DNA from: Microcella sp. | GTDB taxonomy: Bacteria; Actinomycetota; Actinomycetes; Actinomycetales; Microbacteriaceae | Assembly (NCBI RefSeq): GCF_019739195.1 | Contig: NZ_JAHHDS010000003.1 | Span: 1 to 64,000, forward strand | Length of the DNA stretch: 64,000 bases | Direction: 5' to 3' | Shown: positions 10,015 through 18,700 of the stretch, in pieces | How positions within the stretch are numbered: the first letter of the stretch is position 1 | How the letters are laid out: each line of letters opens with the position of its first letter | Program-made: the position numbers and the translations under genes | The notes under the pieces: model-generated | The model's input: only the letters and a program-made list of their open reading frames with translations | Database searches by the model: none | Told to the model about the DNA's origin: nothing

Positions 10015-10046
10015 GGCGTGACGGCTCCGGTGGCGCGGTGATCGAG
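9927..10046. other. Unique 120-bp loop between the two arms
   Basis: This is the only part of the first 19.97 kb present once. On the minus strand it holds the first 29 codons of the intact ftsQ (GTG at 10014) and 32 bp upstream of it. At the 10046/10047 junction the loop end GCGGTGATCGAG abuts CGCCTCGG. The authentic ftsQ sequence at that point is GCGGTCGTCGA then CGCCTCGG. The fold therefore happened at imperfect microhomology, as in template switching. Confidence 0.9.
10011..10046 (-). CDS. Possible 3' end of the gene upstream of ftsQ (murC in the conserved order)
   Basis: Twelve codons ending in TGA overlap the ftsQ GTG by GTGA and read LDHRATGAVTP-stop. In related genomes murC precedes ftsQ, often with a stop/start overlap, so this may be the last fragment of murC before the sequence folds back at 10047. 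The piece is too short to identify by itself. Confidence 0.25.
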   Translation of the reverse strand, partial: LDHRATGAVTP

Positions 10047-10933
10047 CGCCTCGGTCGAGCGGTGCCGAGTCGACACCGCCGCGTGCCCGCGCCGAAACGG
10101 CTCGCGCACCGCGCCAGCGCGCGTCAGACCAGCGAAACCCTGACGTCGACCAGAGTGATCGCGCTGCCCGCGCCGCCGCGCGCGCTGCCGCTCGAGAGCG
10201 CCGCGCCGCCGAGCGCGCCGAGCGTCGTCGATTCACTCGCCGCGGTCGACGGCGCCGCCTGATCGGCGCGGGAGTCGTGCTCGCGCTGCTCGGACTCATC
10301 GGGGGCGTGGCCCTCGTGACCCTCTCTCCGCTCATGGCGCTCACGACGATCGTGGTCGCCGGCACAGAGCGTCTCGACGCGAATGTGGTGCAGTCGGCCC
10401 TCGACGATCATCGGGGCACGCCACTGGCGCTGCTCGACGAGGGCGGCATTCGCAACGATCTGGCCCAGTTCGCGCTCATCAGGTCGTACTCGACCGAGGT
10501 CGTCCCTCCGCACACTCTCGTCGTGAGGGTGGTCGAGCGGCAACCCATCGGTGCGGTCGCGCGCGGCGCTGTCTGGGATCTGGTCGACGCGGCGGGCGTG
10601 GTGGTCGAGTCGTCGCCAGAACGCCCCGCGGGCATCCCGTCGCTCGCCGTCGATGCCGCTGATCCGGATGCCCTGCCGTTCCGCAGTGTCGCTGCCGTGC
10701 TGCTCGCACTCCCGAGCGAGTTGCGCGAACGCGTCGACGTGATCTCGGCGACCACCCGCGATGACGTGAGCTTCAGCATGATCGGGGCGGGGCACCGCGT
10801 GATCTGGGGGAGCGGGGAGCGCTCGGAGTACAAGGCGCGGGTGCTCGCGGCGGCGATCGGCGCGACCGATCAGGGGGTCGCCTGGGAGTACGACGTCTCG
10901 GCGCCCGACAGCCTGGTCGTGCGGCGGCTCTGA
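10047..10933 (+). pseudogene. ftsQ: FtsQ lacking its 5' end (right-arm copy)
   Basis: From the first full codon at 10049 to the TGA at 10931-10933 this equals residues 31-324 of the intact copy. Upstream the frame meets a TGA at 10019 with no ATG or GTG before the arm begins. The first usable start, GTG 10277, falls inside the membrane helix and would remove the cytoplasmic tail. If the palindrome were real, this copy would be non-functional. If it is an artefact, this is the true ftsQ locus with its start lost to the fold. Confidence 0.85.
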
Positions 10934-11085
10934 ACGCACTGTGAGCGGCGGCCGTGTGCGCGCGACACGCGGCGTGCCTGCGGGGCCCCGCTCGCTGTGA
11001 GCCCTACCGTCGTCTCAGCAGTACATACTGAGCATAACTTTAGCCTTCAACTCGAAGGTTAATGTTTACCGCGGAAGGCTCCGAC
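10934..11085 (+). promoter_or_regulatory. ftsQ-ftsZ intergenic control region
   Basis: These 152 bp hold a 12-bp palindrome GCGGGGCCCCGC (10980-10991), an inverted repeat CAGTA-CA-TACTG (11019-11030), -10-like hexamers CATAAC (11033-11038) and TAGCCT (11041-11046), and a hairpin AGCCTTC/GAAGGTT with a 5-nt loop (11042-11060). GGAAGG at 11073-11078 is the ribosome-binding site. ftsZ commonly has its own promoters in this gap in actinobacteria; which hexamer is used here cannot be decided by eye. Confidence 0.5.
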
Positions 11086-12234
11086 GTGACCTCGAACCAG
11101 AACTACCTCGCCGTGATCAAGGTCGTCGGCATTGGCGGCGGCGGCGTCAACGCCGTCAACCGCATGATCGAGCTCGGGCTGCGCGGGGTTGAGTTCATCG
11201 CGATCAACACCGATGCCCAGGCGTTGCTCATGAGCGATGCCGACGTCAAGCTCGACGTCGGTCGCGACCTGACGCGCGGACTCGGCGCCGGTGCCGACCC
11301 CGAGGTCGGTCGTCGCGCGACGGAGGACCACGCCGAAGAGATCGAGGAGGCGCTCGCGGGCGCCGACATGGTATTCGTGACGGCGGGTGAGGGAGGTGGC
11401 ACCGGAACCGGCGGCGCCCCCGTCGTCGCGCGCATCGCGAAGTCGATCGGCGCACTCACGATCGGCGTGGTCACCAAGCCATTCGAGTTTGAGGGCAAGC
11501 GGCGCCAGGCGCAGGCCGACTCGGGCGTGGCCTCGCTGAAGAACGAGGTCGACACCCTCATCGTCGTGCCCAACGACCGACTGCTCGAGATCTCTGATCG
11601 CGGCATCTCGATGCTCGAAGCCTTCGCGACGGCCGACCAGGTGCTGCTCGCCGGCGTGCAGGGCATCACCGACCTCATCACGACCCCGGGCCTCATCAAC
11701 CTCGACTTCGCCGACGTCAAGAGCGTCATGCAAGGAGCGGGCTCGGCCCTCATGGGCATCGGCTCGGCTCGCGGCGCCGATCGCGCCATCAAGGCGGCCG
11801 AGCTCGCCGTCGCGAGTCCGCTGCTCGAAGCGAGCATCGACGGCGCCCACGGCGTGCTGCTGTCGATCCAGGGCGGCTCGAACCTCGGCATCTTCGAGAT
11901 CAACGACGCCGCCCGGCTCGTGCAAGAGGCCGTGCACCCCGAGGCCAACATCATCTTCGGCGCGGTCATCGACGACACCCTCGGCGATGAAGTGCGGGTG
12001 ACGGTGATCGCGGCCGGCTTCGACGGCGGTGAGCCCACGACGGTGCACCGCGACAAGCGCGCCACCTACGTGCAATCCGATGAGCCCGCGACGGCGCCGG
12101 CATCGGCTGACCCGATGGCCCGGCTCGATCGACCGTGGGCTGATGACGCCGAGCTCGGGGCGACGGCCCCGATCGATCCGATCGAGCTCGATGATGACGA
12201 CGATGAGCTCGATGTTCCCGACTTCTTGCGGTGA
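11086..12234 (+). CDS. ftsZ: Cell division protein FtsZ
   Basis: This 382-residue tubulin-like GTPase polymerises into the division ring. The N-terminal [15 protein letters not shown] nucleotide-binding motif, the signature [10 protein letters not shown] near residue 105, the T7 loop and the acidic linker ending in VPDFLR are all visible; the last is the peptide that binds SepF and other partners. I chose the GTG at 11086 because GGAAGG lies 7 nt upstream and the product starts [10 protein letters not shown] as in relatives; the ATG at 11062 would add eight residues and has no ribosome-binding site. yggS follows after 36 bp. Confidence 0.96.
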   Translation: MTSNQNYLAVIKVVGIGGGGVNAVNRMIELGLRGVEFIAINTDAQALLMSDADVKLDVGRDLTRGLGAGADPEVGRRATEDHAEEIEEALAGADMVFVTAGEGGGTGTGGAPVVARIAKSIGALTIGVVTKPFEFEGKRRQAQADSGVASLKNEVDTLIVVPNDRLLEISDRGISMLEAFATADQVLLAGVQGITDLITTPGLINLDFADVKSVMQGAGSALMGIGSARGADRAIKAAELAVASPLLEASIDGAHGVLLSIQGGSNLGIFEINDAARLVQEAVHPEANIIFGAVIDDTLGDEVRVTVIAAGFDGGEPTTVHRDKRATYVQSDEPATAPASADPMARLDRPWADDAELGATAPIDPIELDDDDDELDVPDFLR

Positions 12235-12270
12235 GCATCCGAGTGCGACGCTGAGTGCGACGACCGGGTC

Positions 12271-12954
12271 ATGACCGAGATCGATCCTCAGCTCGCCGAT
12301 CGGTACGCGACGGTTTCCCAGGGCATCGCCGAGGCGTGCCGTTCTGCCGGGCGCTCGATCGACGAGATCACGACCGTCGTCGTGACCAAGTTCCATCCCG
12401 CGTCGCTCATCGAGCAGCTGGCCGCCATGGGGGTGACCGATGTCGGTGAGAACCGGCATCAGGATGCTGCGCCGAAGGCTGCCGCCCTGGCAGCTCTTCC
12501 GCTCACCTGGCACTTCGTCGGGCAGCTGCAGTCGAACAAGGCCCGGGCAGTCACCGAGTACGCGCGGGTGATCCACTCTGTCGACCGCTCGTCGCTCGTG
12601 ACCGCGCTCGCCAAGGTCGAACGGCCGATCGACGTCTTCCTCGAGGTCAACCTGACTGACGACTCCGCACGCGGTGGTGTCGAACCGGGGGAGGTGCTGC
12701 GGCTCGCCGAGACGGTGCTCGTCGTGCCGACCCTGCGCCTACTCGGCGTGATGGCCGTGGCTCCTCTCGACGAGCCCGCTCGAGCCGCCTTCGGCCGGCT
12801 GAGGGCGATCTCCGACGAGCTGCGCGCACTGGCGCCGCACGCCTCGCAGATCTCGGCGGGCATGTCGGGCGACTACGCCGAGGCCATCGCCGAAGGCGCG
12901 ACACACCTGCGCATCGGCGCGGCAATCACGGGAAAACGACCCGCGCAGCCCTAA
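12271..12954 (+). CDS. yggS: YggS-type pyridoxal phosphate homeostasis protein
   Basis: This 227-residue single-domain PLP-binding TIM barrel belongs to the PLPBP (PROSC/YggS) family, which buffers the cofactor and affects amino-acid metabolism. K40 in VVVTKFHP is the expected Schiff-base lysine, and the C-terminal SAGMSGDYAEAI followed by LRIGAAITG forms the phosphate site. The ATG at 12271 has no good Shine-Dalgarno, so translation may be coupled to ftsZ 36 bp upstream. pgeF is missing between ftsZ and this gene. Confidence 0.93.
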   Translation: MTEIDPQLADRYATVSQGIAEACRSAGRSIDEITTVVVTKFHPASLIEQLAAMGVTDVGENRHQDAAPKAAALAALPLTWHFVGQLQSNKARAVTEYARVIHSVDRSSLVTALAKVERPIDVFLEVNLTDDSARGGVEPGEVLRLAETVLVVPTLRLLGVMAVAPLDEPARAAFGRLRAISDELRALAPHASQISAGMSGDYAEAIAEGATHLRIGAAITGKRPAQP

Positions 12955-12957
12955 CCT

Positions 12958-12970
12958 CGTGACTGTCACG
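12958..12970. promoter_or_regulatory. Inverted repeat upstream of sepF
   Basis: CGTGAC-T-GTCACG lies just after the yggS stop codon. A -10-like TAACCT (12952-12957) overlaps that stop, which would place transcription start inside the repeat. The arrangement fits a repressor site over a sepF promoter, but this is inference. Confidence 0.35.
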
Positions 12971-12987
12971 ACCGGTAAGGACGGAAC

Positions 12988-13443
12988 ATGAGCAACCCGC
13001 TGCGCAAGACCATGGTGTACCTCGGCCTCGCCGACGAAGAGGTCGAGTACGAGCACCCCGCCGCTTCGGCGCCTTCGGCGCCCGCCGCCGCCGCGCAGCG
13101 CGCCCCCGTGACCCCGCTGCGTCGCGCAACGCCGGCACGTGCCGCCGCACAGCCGGAGATGAACGAGATTCTCACCGTGCACCCGCGGGCCTACAAAGAT
13201 GCGCAGGTGATCGCCGAGAGCTTCCGCGAGGGCGTGCCCGTCATCATGAACCTGTCGCAGATGAGCGAGCCCGACGCCCGTCGACTCGTCGACTTCGCGA
13301 GCGGGCTCTCCGAGGGCCTCTACGGGCGCATCGAGCGCGTGACGAGCAAGGTGTTCCTGCTCTCACCCGCGCATGTCGCGACCACGGGCGACTCGGTCGA
13401 GGTCGAGCCTGACGTCGACGCATCATTCCTCGCGCGAGACTGA
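12988..13443 (+). CDS. sepF: SepF, FtsZ membrane anchor
   Basis: This 151-residue protein has an N-terminal [14 protein letters not shown] amphipathic segment for membrane binding, an acidic and Ala/Pro-rich linker, and a C-terminal SepF domain (about 60-145) that dimerises and binds the FtsZ tail. It is generally the essential FtsZ anchor in actinobacteria lacking FtsA and ZipA. The ATG at 12988 is preceded by the purine-rich AAGGACGGA. yggT follows after 44 bp. Confidence 0.95.
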   Translation: MSNPLRKTMVYLGLADEEVEYEHPAASAPSAPAAAAQRAPVTPLRRATPARAAAQPEMNEILTVHPRAYKDAQVIAESFREGVPVIMNLSQMSEPDARRLVDFASGLSEGLYGRIERVTSKVFLLSPAHVATTGDSVEVEPDVDASFLARD

Positions 13444-13487
13444 CCGCTGCCGCACTCGTTGTCAGCCTGACCTGAGAGACTAGGTCT

Positions 13488-13784
13488 GTGCCGCTCGTCT
13501 TCTCGATCATCCTCAACGTGATCTACCTCGCCCTGCTTGTCGTGTTCATCGCGATGTGGGCGCGATTCGTGTTCGACTGGATGCAGGTGCTCAACCCCGG
13601 TTGGCGTCCGCGGGGCGCGATCGTCGTGCTCGCCGAGTCGAGCTACACGATCACCGACCCGCCGATCAAGGCGGTTCGTCGCGTGATTCCGCCCCTGCAG
13701 CTCGGGTCGATCCGGCTCGATCTCGCCTGGACGATCGTGCTGATCGTGCTGCTCATCCTGATGTCGCTCGTCAGCGGACGATGA
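13488..13784 (+). CDS. yggT: YggT family membrane protein
   Basis: This 98-residue protein has two membrane helices: LVFSIILNVIYLALLVVFIA at the N-terminus and TIVLIVLLILMSLVSG at the C-terminus. The cytosolic-facing central segment (PRGAIVVLAESSYTITDPPIKAVRRVIPP) is typical of the family. The GTG start at 13488 lies 44 bp after sepF. The family is conserved beside division genes, but its molecular function is not established. Confidence 0.88.
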   Translation: MPLVFSIILNVIYLALLVVFIAMWARFVFDWMQVLNPGWRPRGAIVVLAESSYTITDPPIKAVRRVIPPLQLGSIRLDLAWTIVLIVLLILMSLVSGR

Positions 13785-13819
13785 CCCGTGCGCCGTGCAG
13801 ACGGCACGCGCTACGCTGA

Positions 13820-13860
13820 TTGACACGGATGTGACGCATGTGACGAGTTGTTGCTAGCGT
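13820..13860 (+). promoter_or_regulatory. Probable divIVA promoter
   Basis: A TTGACA sequence (13820-13825), a tandem pair of ATGTGACG (13829-13836 and 13838-13845) and the -10-like TAGCGT (13855-13860) lie in the yggT-divIVA gap. The second TGACGC copy sits at the correct -35 distance (17 bp) from TAGCGT. The repeated octamer may be an activator or repressor site. The leader would be about 40 nt. Confidence 0.45.
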
Positions 13861-13907
13861 TACCCCATCGTTATTCAACCGCTCCAGAAAGTTTCGAGGT
13901 GACGCGC

Positions 13908-14705
13908 ATGGCTCTCACGCCCGAAGATGTCGTCAACAAGCGCTTCCAGTCGACCAAGTTCCGCGAGGGCTACGACCAGGATGAGGTCGACGACTTCCTC
14001 GACGAGATCGTCGTCGAGCTCCGTCGCCTCACGCAAGAGAACGACGAGCTGCGACAGCGGTTGGTCGCTGCCGATGCCCGCATTGCCGAACTGCAGCGCG
14101 GGGGCGGTGCTCCCGCCGGCATGCAGGCTCCCGCCGCCGCGCCGATGGTCGCGCCTCCCGCACCCGTGCCTGCCCCGGAGCCCGCGGCTCCTCCGGCCGC
14201 CGAGGCCTCTGCCGACACCAACAATCTTCTGCAGCTCGCTCGACGCCTGCACGAAGAGCACGTGCGCGAGGGTCAGGCCAAGAAAGAGCAGCTCATCGCC
14301 GAGGGCGAGGCTGAAGCTGCTCGCATCGTCGCGGAGGCGGCGAGCGCCCAGCAGGGCCAGCTGCAGGCGCTCGAGCAGCAACGCGCGACCCTGCAGCGCA
14401 GTGTCGACGAGCTGCGCACCTTCGAGCGCGAGTACCGTCAGCAGCTGCGCACCTACATTCAGAGTCAGCTGAACGAACTCGAGGGCACGGCGCAGCCGGC
14501 CAGCGTTCCGTCGGCGGCATCGACACAGTCGGGCTCGACCCCGTCGGAGGCTGGCGCATCGCAGCCTGTCGCCGCGCAGTCGTCGCCGAGCTACGAGCAG
14601 TCGTACCCGGGCTCCGCTCCGACGTTCCCGGCACCGGGCTCGGCGCCGTCGTACCCGGCACCGCAATCGCCGCCGCCGAGTCAGTACCCGGGCTACGGCT
14701 CCTGA
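13908..14705 (+). CDS. divIVA: DivIVA/Wag31 polar growth scaffold
   Basis: This 265-residue coiled-coil scaffold marks curved membrane at poles and recruits cell-wall synthesis for tip growth. The N-terminal DivIVA domain (residues 1-60, [13 protein letters not shown]) is followed by an Ala/Pro linker, a second helical coiled coil (about 105-195, [20 protein letters not shown]) and a low-complexity Ser/Pro/Tyr tail with SYPG/PGSAP repeats. The start is the ATG at 13908 behind GAGGTG; the upstream in-frame region is not conserved in character. A hairpin and palindrome follow the stop. Confidence 0.95.
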   Translation: MALTPEDVVNKRFQSTKFREGYDQDEVDDFLDEIVVELRRLTQENDELRQRLVAADARIAELQRGGGAPAGMQAPAAAPMVAPPAPVPAPEPAAPPAAEASADTNNLLQLARRLHEEHVREGQAKKEQLIAEGEAEAARIVAEAASAQQGQLQALEQQRATLQRSVDELRTFEREYRQQLRTYIQSQLNELEGTAQPASVPSAASTQSGSTPSEAGASQPVAAQSSPSYEQSYPGSAPTFPAPGSAPSYPAPQSPPPSQYPGYGS

Positions 14706-14709
14706 GCCA

Positions 14710-14725
14710 GTCCGTTCGAACGGAC
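14710..14725. promoter_or_regulatory. Perfect 16-bp palindrome after divIVA
   Basis: GTCCGTTCGAACGGAC starts 5 bp after the divIVA stop and immediately precedes the rluD leader hairpin. It contains GTTCGAAC but lacks the 4-base centre of an actinobacterial LexA box. Confidence 0.4.
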
Positions 14726-14727
14726 AG

Positions 14728-14758
14728 GGGAGCGCGACGGTGACCGAGTCGCGCTCCC
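14728..14758 (+). terminator. Terminator-like hairpin covering the rluD ribosome-binding site and start
   Basis: GGGAGCGCGAC (14728-14738) pairs perfectly with GTCGCGCTCCC (14748-14758) over a 9-nt loop that contains the rluD GTG (14740-14742); TTT follows. A further A-T and a G-T pair could extend it at the base. It may end divIVA transcripts, or sequester the rluD start and lower its translation. The U tract is short, so strong intrinsic termination is uncertain. Confidence 0.65.
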
Positions 14759-15663
14759 TTTCCGTTCCTCCCGGTCGCGCCGGCGAGCGTGTCGACGTCG
14801 CGCTCGCGACGCTCCTCGGCTTCTCTCGCACACAGGCTGCTGAGATCGCAGATGCAGGAGGAGTGACCCTCGACGGCCGCGTCGTCGGCAAATCAGACCG
14901 TGTGGCTGCCGACGCCTGGCTCGAGGTCACCTGGCAGCCGCGACGAGAAGCGCGCATCGAGCCCATCCCGGTCGACAATCTGCGCATCGTGCACGATGAC
15001 GATGATCTCGTCGTTGTCGACAAGCCCGTGGGTGTGGCAGCTCACCCTTCGGTGGGGTGGACGGGCCCGACTGTGATCGGCGCCCTCGCCGCGGCAGGTT
15101 ACGGCATCGCGACGTCGGGCCCGGCCGAGCGAGCGGGCGTCGTACACCGGCTCGATGCGGGCACGAGCGGGCTCATGGTCGTGGCGAAGTCTGAGCGTGC
15201 CTATCGCGAGCTCAAGCGGCAGTTTCACGACCGGGAGGTCGACAAGATCTACCACGCCGTCGTGCAAGGCCATCCCGATCCGCTCTCGGGCACGATTGAC
15301 GCGCCGATCGGCCGGCATCCCGGCAGCGCCTGGAAGTTCGCCGTCGTCGCTGGCGGTAAGCCCTCCATCACGCACTACGACACGCTCGAGGCCTTCCCCC
15401 GGGCCTCGTTGCTCGAGGTGCACCTAGAAACGGGCAGAACGCACCAGATCCGCGTGCACATGGCCGCTCAGCGCCACCCCTGCGTGGGTGACGCGATGTA
15501 CGGTGCAGACCCTGTGCTGAGTGAGCGGCTCGGCCTCGAGCGCCAGTGGCTGCACGCCATGCGGCTCGGTTTTCGGCATCCGTCGACGGGCGAACGGGTC
15601 GAGTACTCGTCGACGTACCCCGACGACCTGCAGCACGCTCTCGATGTGCTGCGCGAGGGGTGA
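14740..15663 (+). CDS. rluD: RluA-family 23S rRNA pseudouridine synthase
   Basis: This 307-residue enzyme converts specific uridines of 23S rRNA to pseudouridine. An S4 RNA-binding domain (about residues 10-70) precedes the catalytic domain with [12 protein letters not shown], whose Asp near residue 139 is the nucleophile, and the later GRTHQIRVH motif. The GTG at 14740 fits family length and has AGGGGAG upstream, although it lies inside a hairpin loop. In many relatives lspA separates divIVA and rluD; here only 34 bp do. Confidence 0.93.
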   Translation: MTESRSLSVPPGRAGERVDVALATLLGFSRTQAAEIADAGGVTLDGRVVGKSDRVAADAWLEVTWQPRREARIEPIPVDNLRIVHDDDDLVVVDKPVGVAAHPSVGWTGPTVIGALAAAGYGIATSGPAERAGVVHRLDAGTSGLMVVAKSERAYRELKRQFHDREVDKIYHAVVQGHPDPLSGTIDAPIGRHPGSAWKFAVVAGGKPSITHYDTLEAFPRASLLEVHLETGRTHQIRVHMAAQRHPCVGDAMYGADPVLSERLGLERQWLHAMRLGFRHPSTGERVEYSSTYPDDLQHALDVLREG

Positions 15664-15704
15664 CGCGCCCGTCGAGAGGGCCGGGAGTGAGTGCGCGCAC
15701 GACC

Positions 15705-15710
15705 TAGACT
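15705..15710 (+). promoter_or_regulatory. Putative -10 element of dnaE
   Basis: TAGACT lies 30 nt before the dnaE GTG in the 77-bp gap after rluD. The predicted leader contains GGAGG (15732-15736). No clear -35 is seen. Confidence 0.4.
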
Positions 15711-15740
15711 GAGGGTCCAGATCGACCCGTCGGAGGCCCC

Positions 15741-18700
15741 GTGACCACTCGAGCAGACTCGTTCGTCCACCTCCACGTGCACAGCGAGTACTCGATGCTC
15801 GACGGCGCCGCGCGCGTCAAGCCGCTCATCGCCGAAGCGGTCTCGCAGGGCATGCCGGCGATCGCGATCACCGACCACGGCAGCATGTTCGGGGCGTTCG
15901 ACTTCTGGAAGACGGCGACCGAGTCGGGAATCAAGCCGATCATCGGCATCGAGGCCTACTTGACGCCTGGCACGCATCGCACCGACAAGACGCGCGTGAA
16001 GTGGGGGGTCGGCGGCGAGGATGACGTGTCGGGCTCGGGCGCGTACACGCACCTCACAATGCTCGCCGCCTCGACGACGGGCATGCACAATCTGTTCCGC
16101 ATGTCGTCGCTCGCTTCGATCGAGGGCTACTACTTCAAGCCCCGGATGGATCGCGAGCTGCTGAGCCGGTACAGCAAGGGCGTCATCGCGACGACGGGCT
16201 GCGTGAGTGGTGAGGTGCAGACGCGCCTGCGACTCGGCGAGTACGACAAGGCTCGCGAAGCCGCAGCCGAGTTCCGCGACATCTTCGGCGCCGAGAACTA
16301 CTTCGTCGAGATCATGGACCACGGCCTCGGTATCGAGCGCCGCACCATGACCGAGCTCATTCGGCTCGCGAAAGACTTAGGGCTGCCGCTCGTCGCCACC
16401 AACGACCTGCACTATACGCACGCGGCCGACGCGGGCTCGCACGCGGCGTTGCTGTGCGTGCAGTCGGGCAGCACCCTCGACGACCCGAACCGATTCAAGT
16501 TCGACACCGACGAGTTCTACCTGAAGACCCCCGCGCAGATGCGCGAGCTGTTCCGCGACTACCCCGAGGCTTGCGACAACACGCTGCTCATCGCTGAGCG
16601 CACGGAGGTCGCCTTCGACACGTCGGCGAACTACATGCCCCGGTTCCCGGTTCCCGAAGGCGAGACCGAGAACAGCTGGTTCATTCAGGAGGTCGAGCGG
16701 GGGCTGGCGGTGCGGTATCCGGGCGGAGTTCCGGATGCTGTGCGCGCGCGTGCCGAGTACGAGATCGGCGTCATCACGCAGATGGGCTTCTCGGGGTACT
16801 TCCTCGTCGTTGCCGACTTCATCAACTGGTCGAAGCACAACGGCATTCGCGTGGGCCCGGGTCGCGGCTCGGGCGCCGGATCGATGGCGGCTTACGCGAT
16901 GCGCATCACTGACCTCGATCCGCTCGAGCACGGCCTCATCTTCGAGCGGTTCTTGAACCCCGACCGCGTCTCGATGCCCGACTTCGACGTCGACTTCGAC
17001 GACCGGCGACGCGGCGAGGTGATCCGCTACGTCACCGAAAAGTACGGCGACGAGCGCGTCGCCCAGATCGTCACCTACGGCACCATCAAGGCCAAGCAGG
17101 CCCTGAAAGACAGCTCCCGCGTGCTCGGCTTCCCGTTCGGAATGGGTGAGAAGCTCACCAAGGTCATGCCGCCCGCGATCATGGGCAAAGACATGCCCCT
17201 CGCGGGCATCTTCGACAAGACGCACGACCGCTACAAGGAGGCCGCCGACTTCCGCGCCCTCATCGAGGTCGACGCCGAGGCGCGCACGGTGTTCGATACG
17301 GCCTTGGGCCTTGAGAACCTCAAGCGGCAATGGGGCGTGCACGCGGCGGGCGTGATCATGTCAAGCGAGCCGCTCATCGACATCATCCCCATCATGAAGC
17401 GCGAGCAAGACGGCCAGATCGTCACGCAGTTCGACTTTCCGGCCTCCGAGGCGCTCGGCCTCGTCAAGATGGACTTCTTAGGGCTGCGCAACCTGACGAT
17501 CATCGACGACGCGCTCGACAACATCGAGGCGAACCGCGGCGAGCGTCTCGTGCTCGAAGACCTCGCGCTCGATGACACCGCGGCCTACGAGCTCATGGCC
17601 CGCGGCGACACGCTCGGGGTGTTCCAGCTCGACGGCGGGCCGATGCGCTCGCTGCTGCGCATGATGAAGCCCGACAACTTCGAAGACATCTCGGCGGTGC
17701 TCGCGCTCTACCGGCCGGGGCCGATGGGCGCCGACTCGCACACCAACTACGCGCTGCGCAAGAACGGACGGCAAGACATCGAGCCGATCCACCCCGAACT
17801 CGCTGAACCGCTCTCCGAAGTACTCGGCGGCACCTACGGCCTGATCGTGTATCAGGAGCAGGTCATGGAGATCGCGCAGAAGCTCGCGGGCTACACGCTC
17901 GCACAGGCCGATCTGCTGCGGCGGGCGATGGGCAAGAAGAAGAAAGAAGAGCTCGACAAGCAGTTCGAGAACTTCGAAGCGGGAATGATCGCGAACGGCT
18001 ACTCGGCTGCGGCGGTGAAGAAGCTCTGGGAGACCCTGCTGCCGTTCTCCGACTACGCCTTCAACAAGGCCCACTCGGCCGCCTACGGCGTGGTGTCGTA
18101 CTGGACCGCCTACCTCAAGGCGCATTTCCCGGCCGAGTACATGGCCGCCCTGCTCACGAGCGTGGGTGACTCGAAAGACAAGATGGCGGTCTACCTCAAT
18201 GAGTGCCGTCGCATGGGCATCACGGTGCTGCCGCCCGACGTCAATGAGTCGATCGAGTACTTCGCCGCCGTCGGCGACGACATCCGTTTCGGCCTCGGCG
18301 CTGTGCGCAATGTGGGCCACAACGTCGTCGAGGGCATTCGCGCAGCGCGCGAGCAGAAGGGCCGGTTCACGGGCTTCTTCGACTTCTTGAAGAAGGTGCC
18401 GAGCCCGGTCGCCAACAAGCGGGCCATCGAGTCGCTTGTCAAGGCGGGCGCCTTCGACTCGCTGGGGTCGACACGCCGCGCGCTCATGGAGATTCACGAG
18501 GGGGCGGTCGAAGCTGCGGTGAAAGAGAAGCGAGCCGAAGAGGTCGGCGATGTGGGTTTCGACTTCGACAGCCTCTTCGATGACGCCGAGCAGAGCGCAG
18601 ACCACGTGCCCGACCGGCCCGAGTGGGCGAAGAAAGACAAGCTCGCGTTCGAGCGCGAGATGCTCGGGCTCTACGTATCAGACCACCCGCTCGCGGGTCT

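Noticed and set aside
9864..10262. An Arg/Ser/Ala-rich open frame crossing the palindrome loop
   Set aside because: It crosses the artificial junction and reads ftsQ in the wrong frame; composition is that of GC-rich shadow frames.
9040..10365. A 441-residue FtsQ starting upstream at 10365
   Set aside because: The extra N-terminal part is translated from the inverted arm (antisense of ftsQ itself) and from the loop, so it is a chimeric frame. The GTG at 10014 is the plausible start.
14710..14725. LexA box after divIVA
   Set aside because: The palindrome contains GTTCGAAC, but an actinobacterial SOS box needs TCGAAC and GTTCGA separated by four bases; here the halves are in the wrong order and abut.
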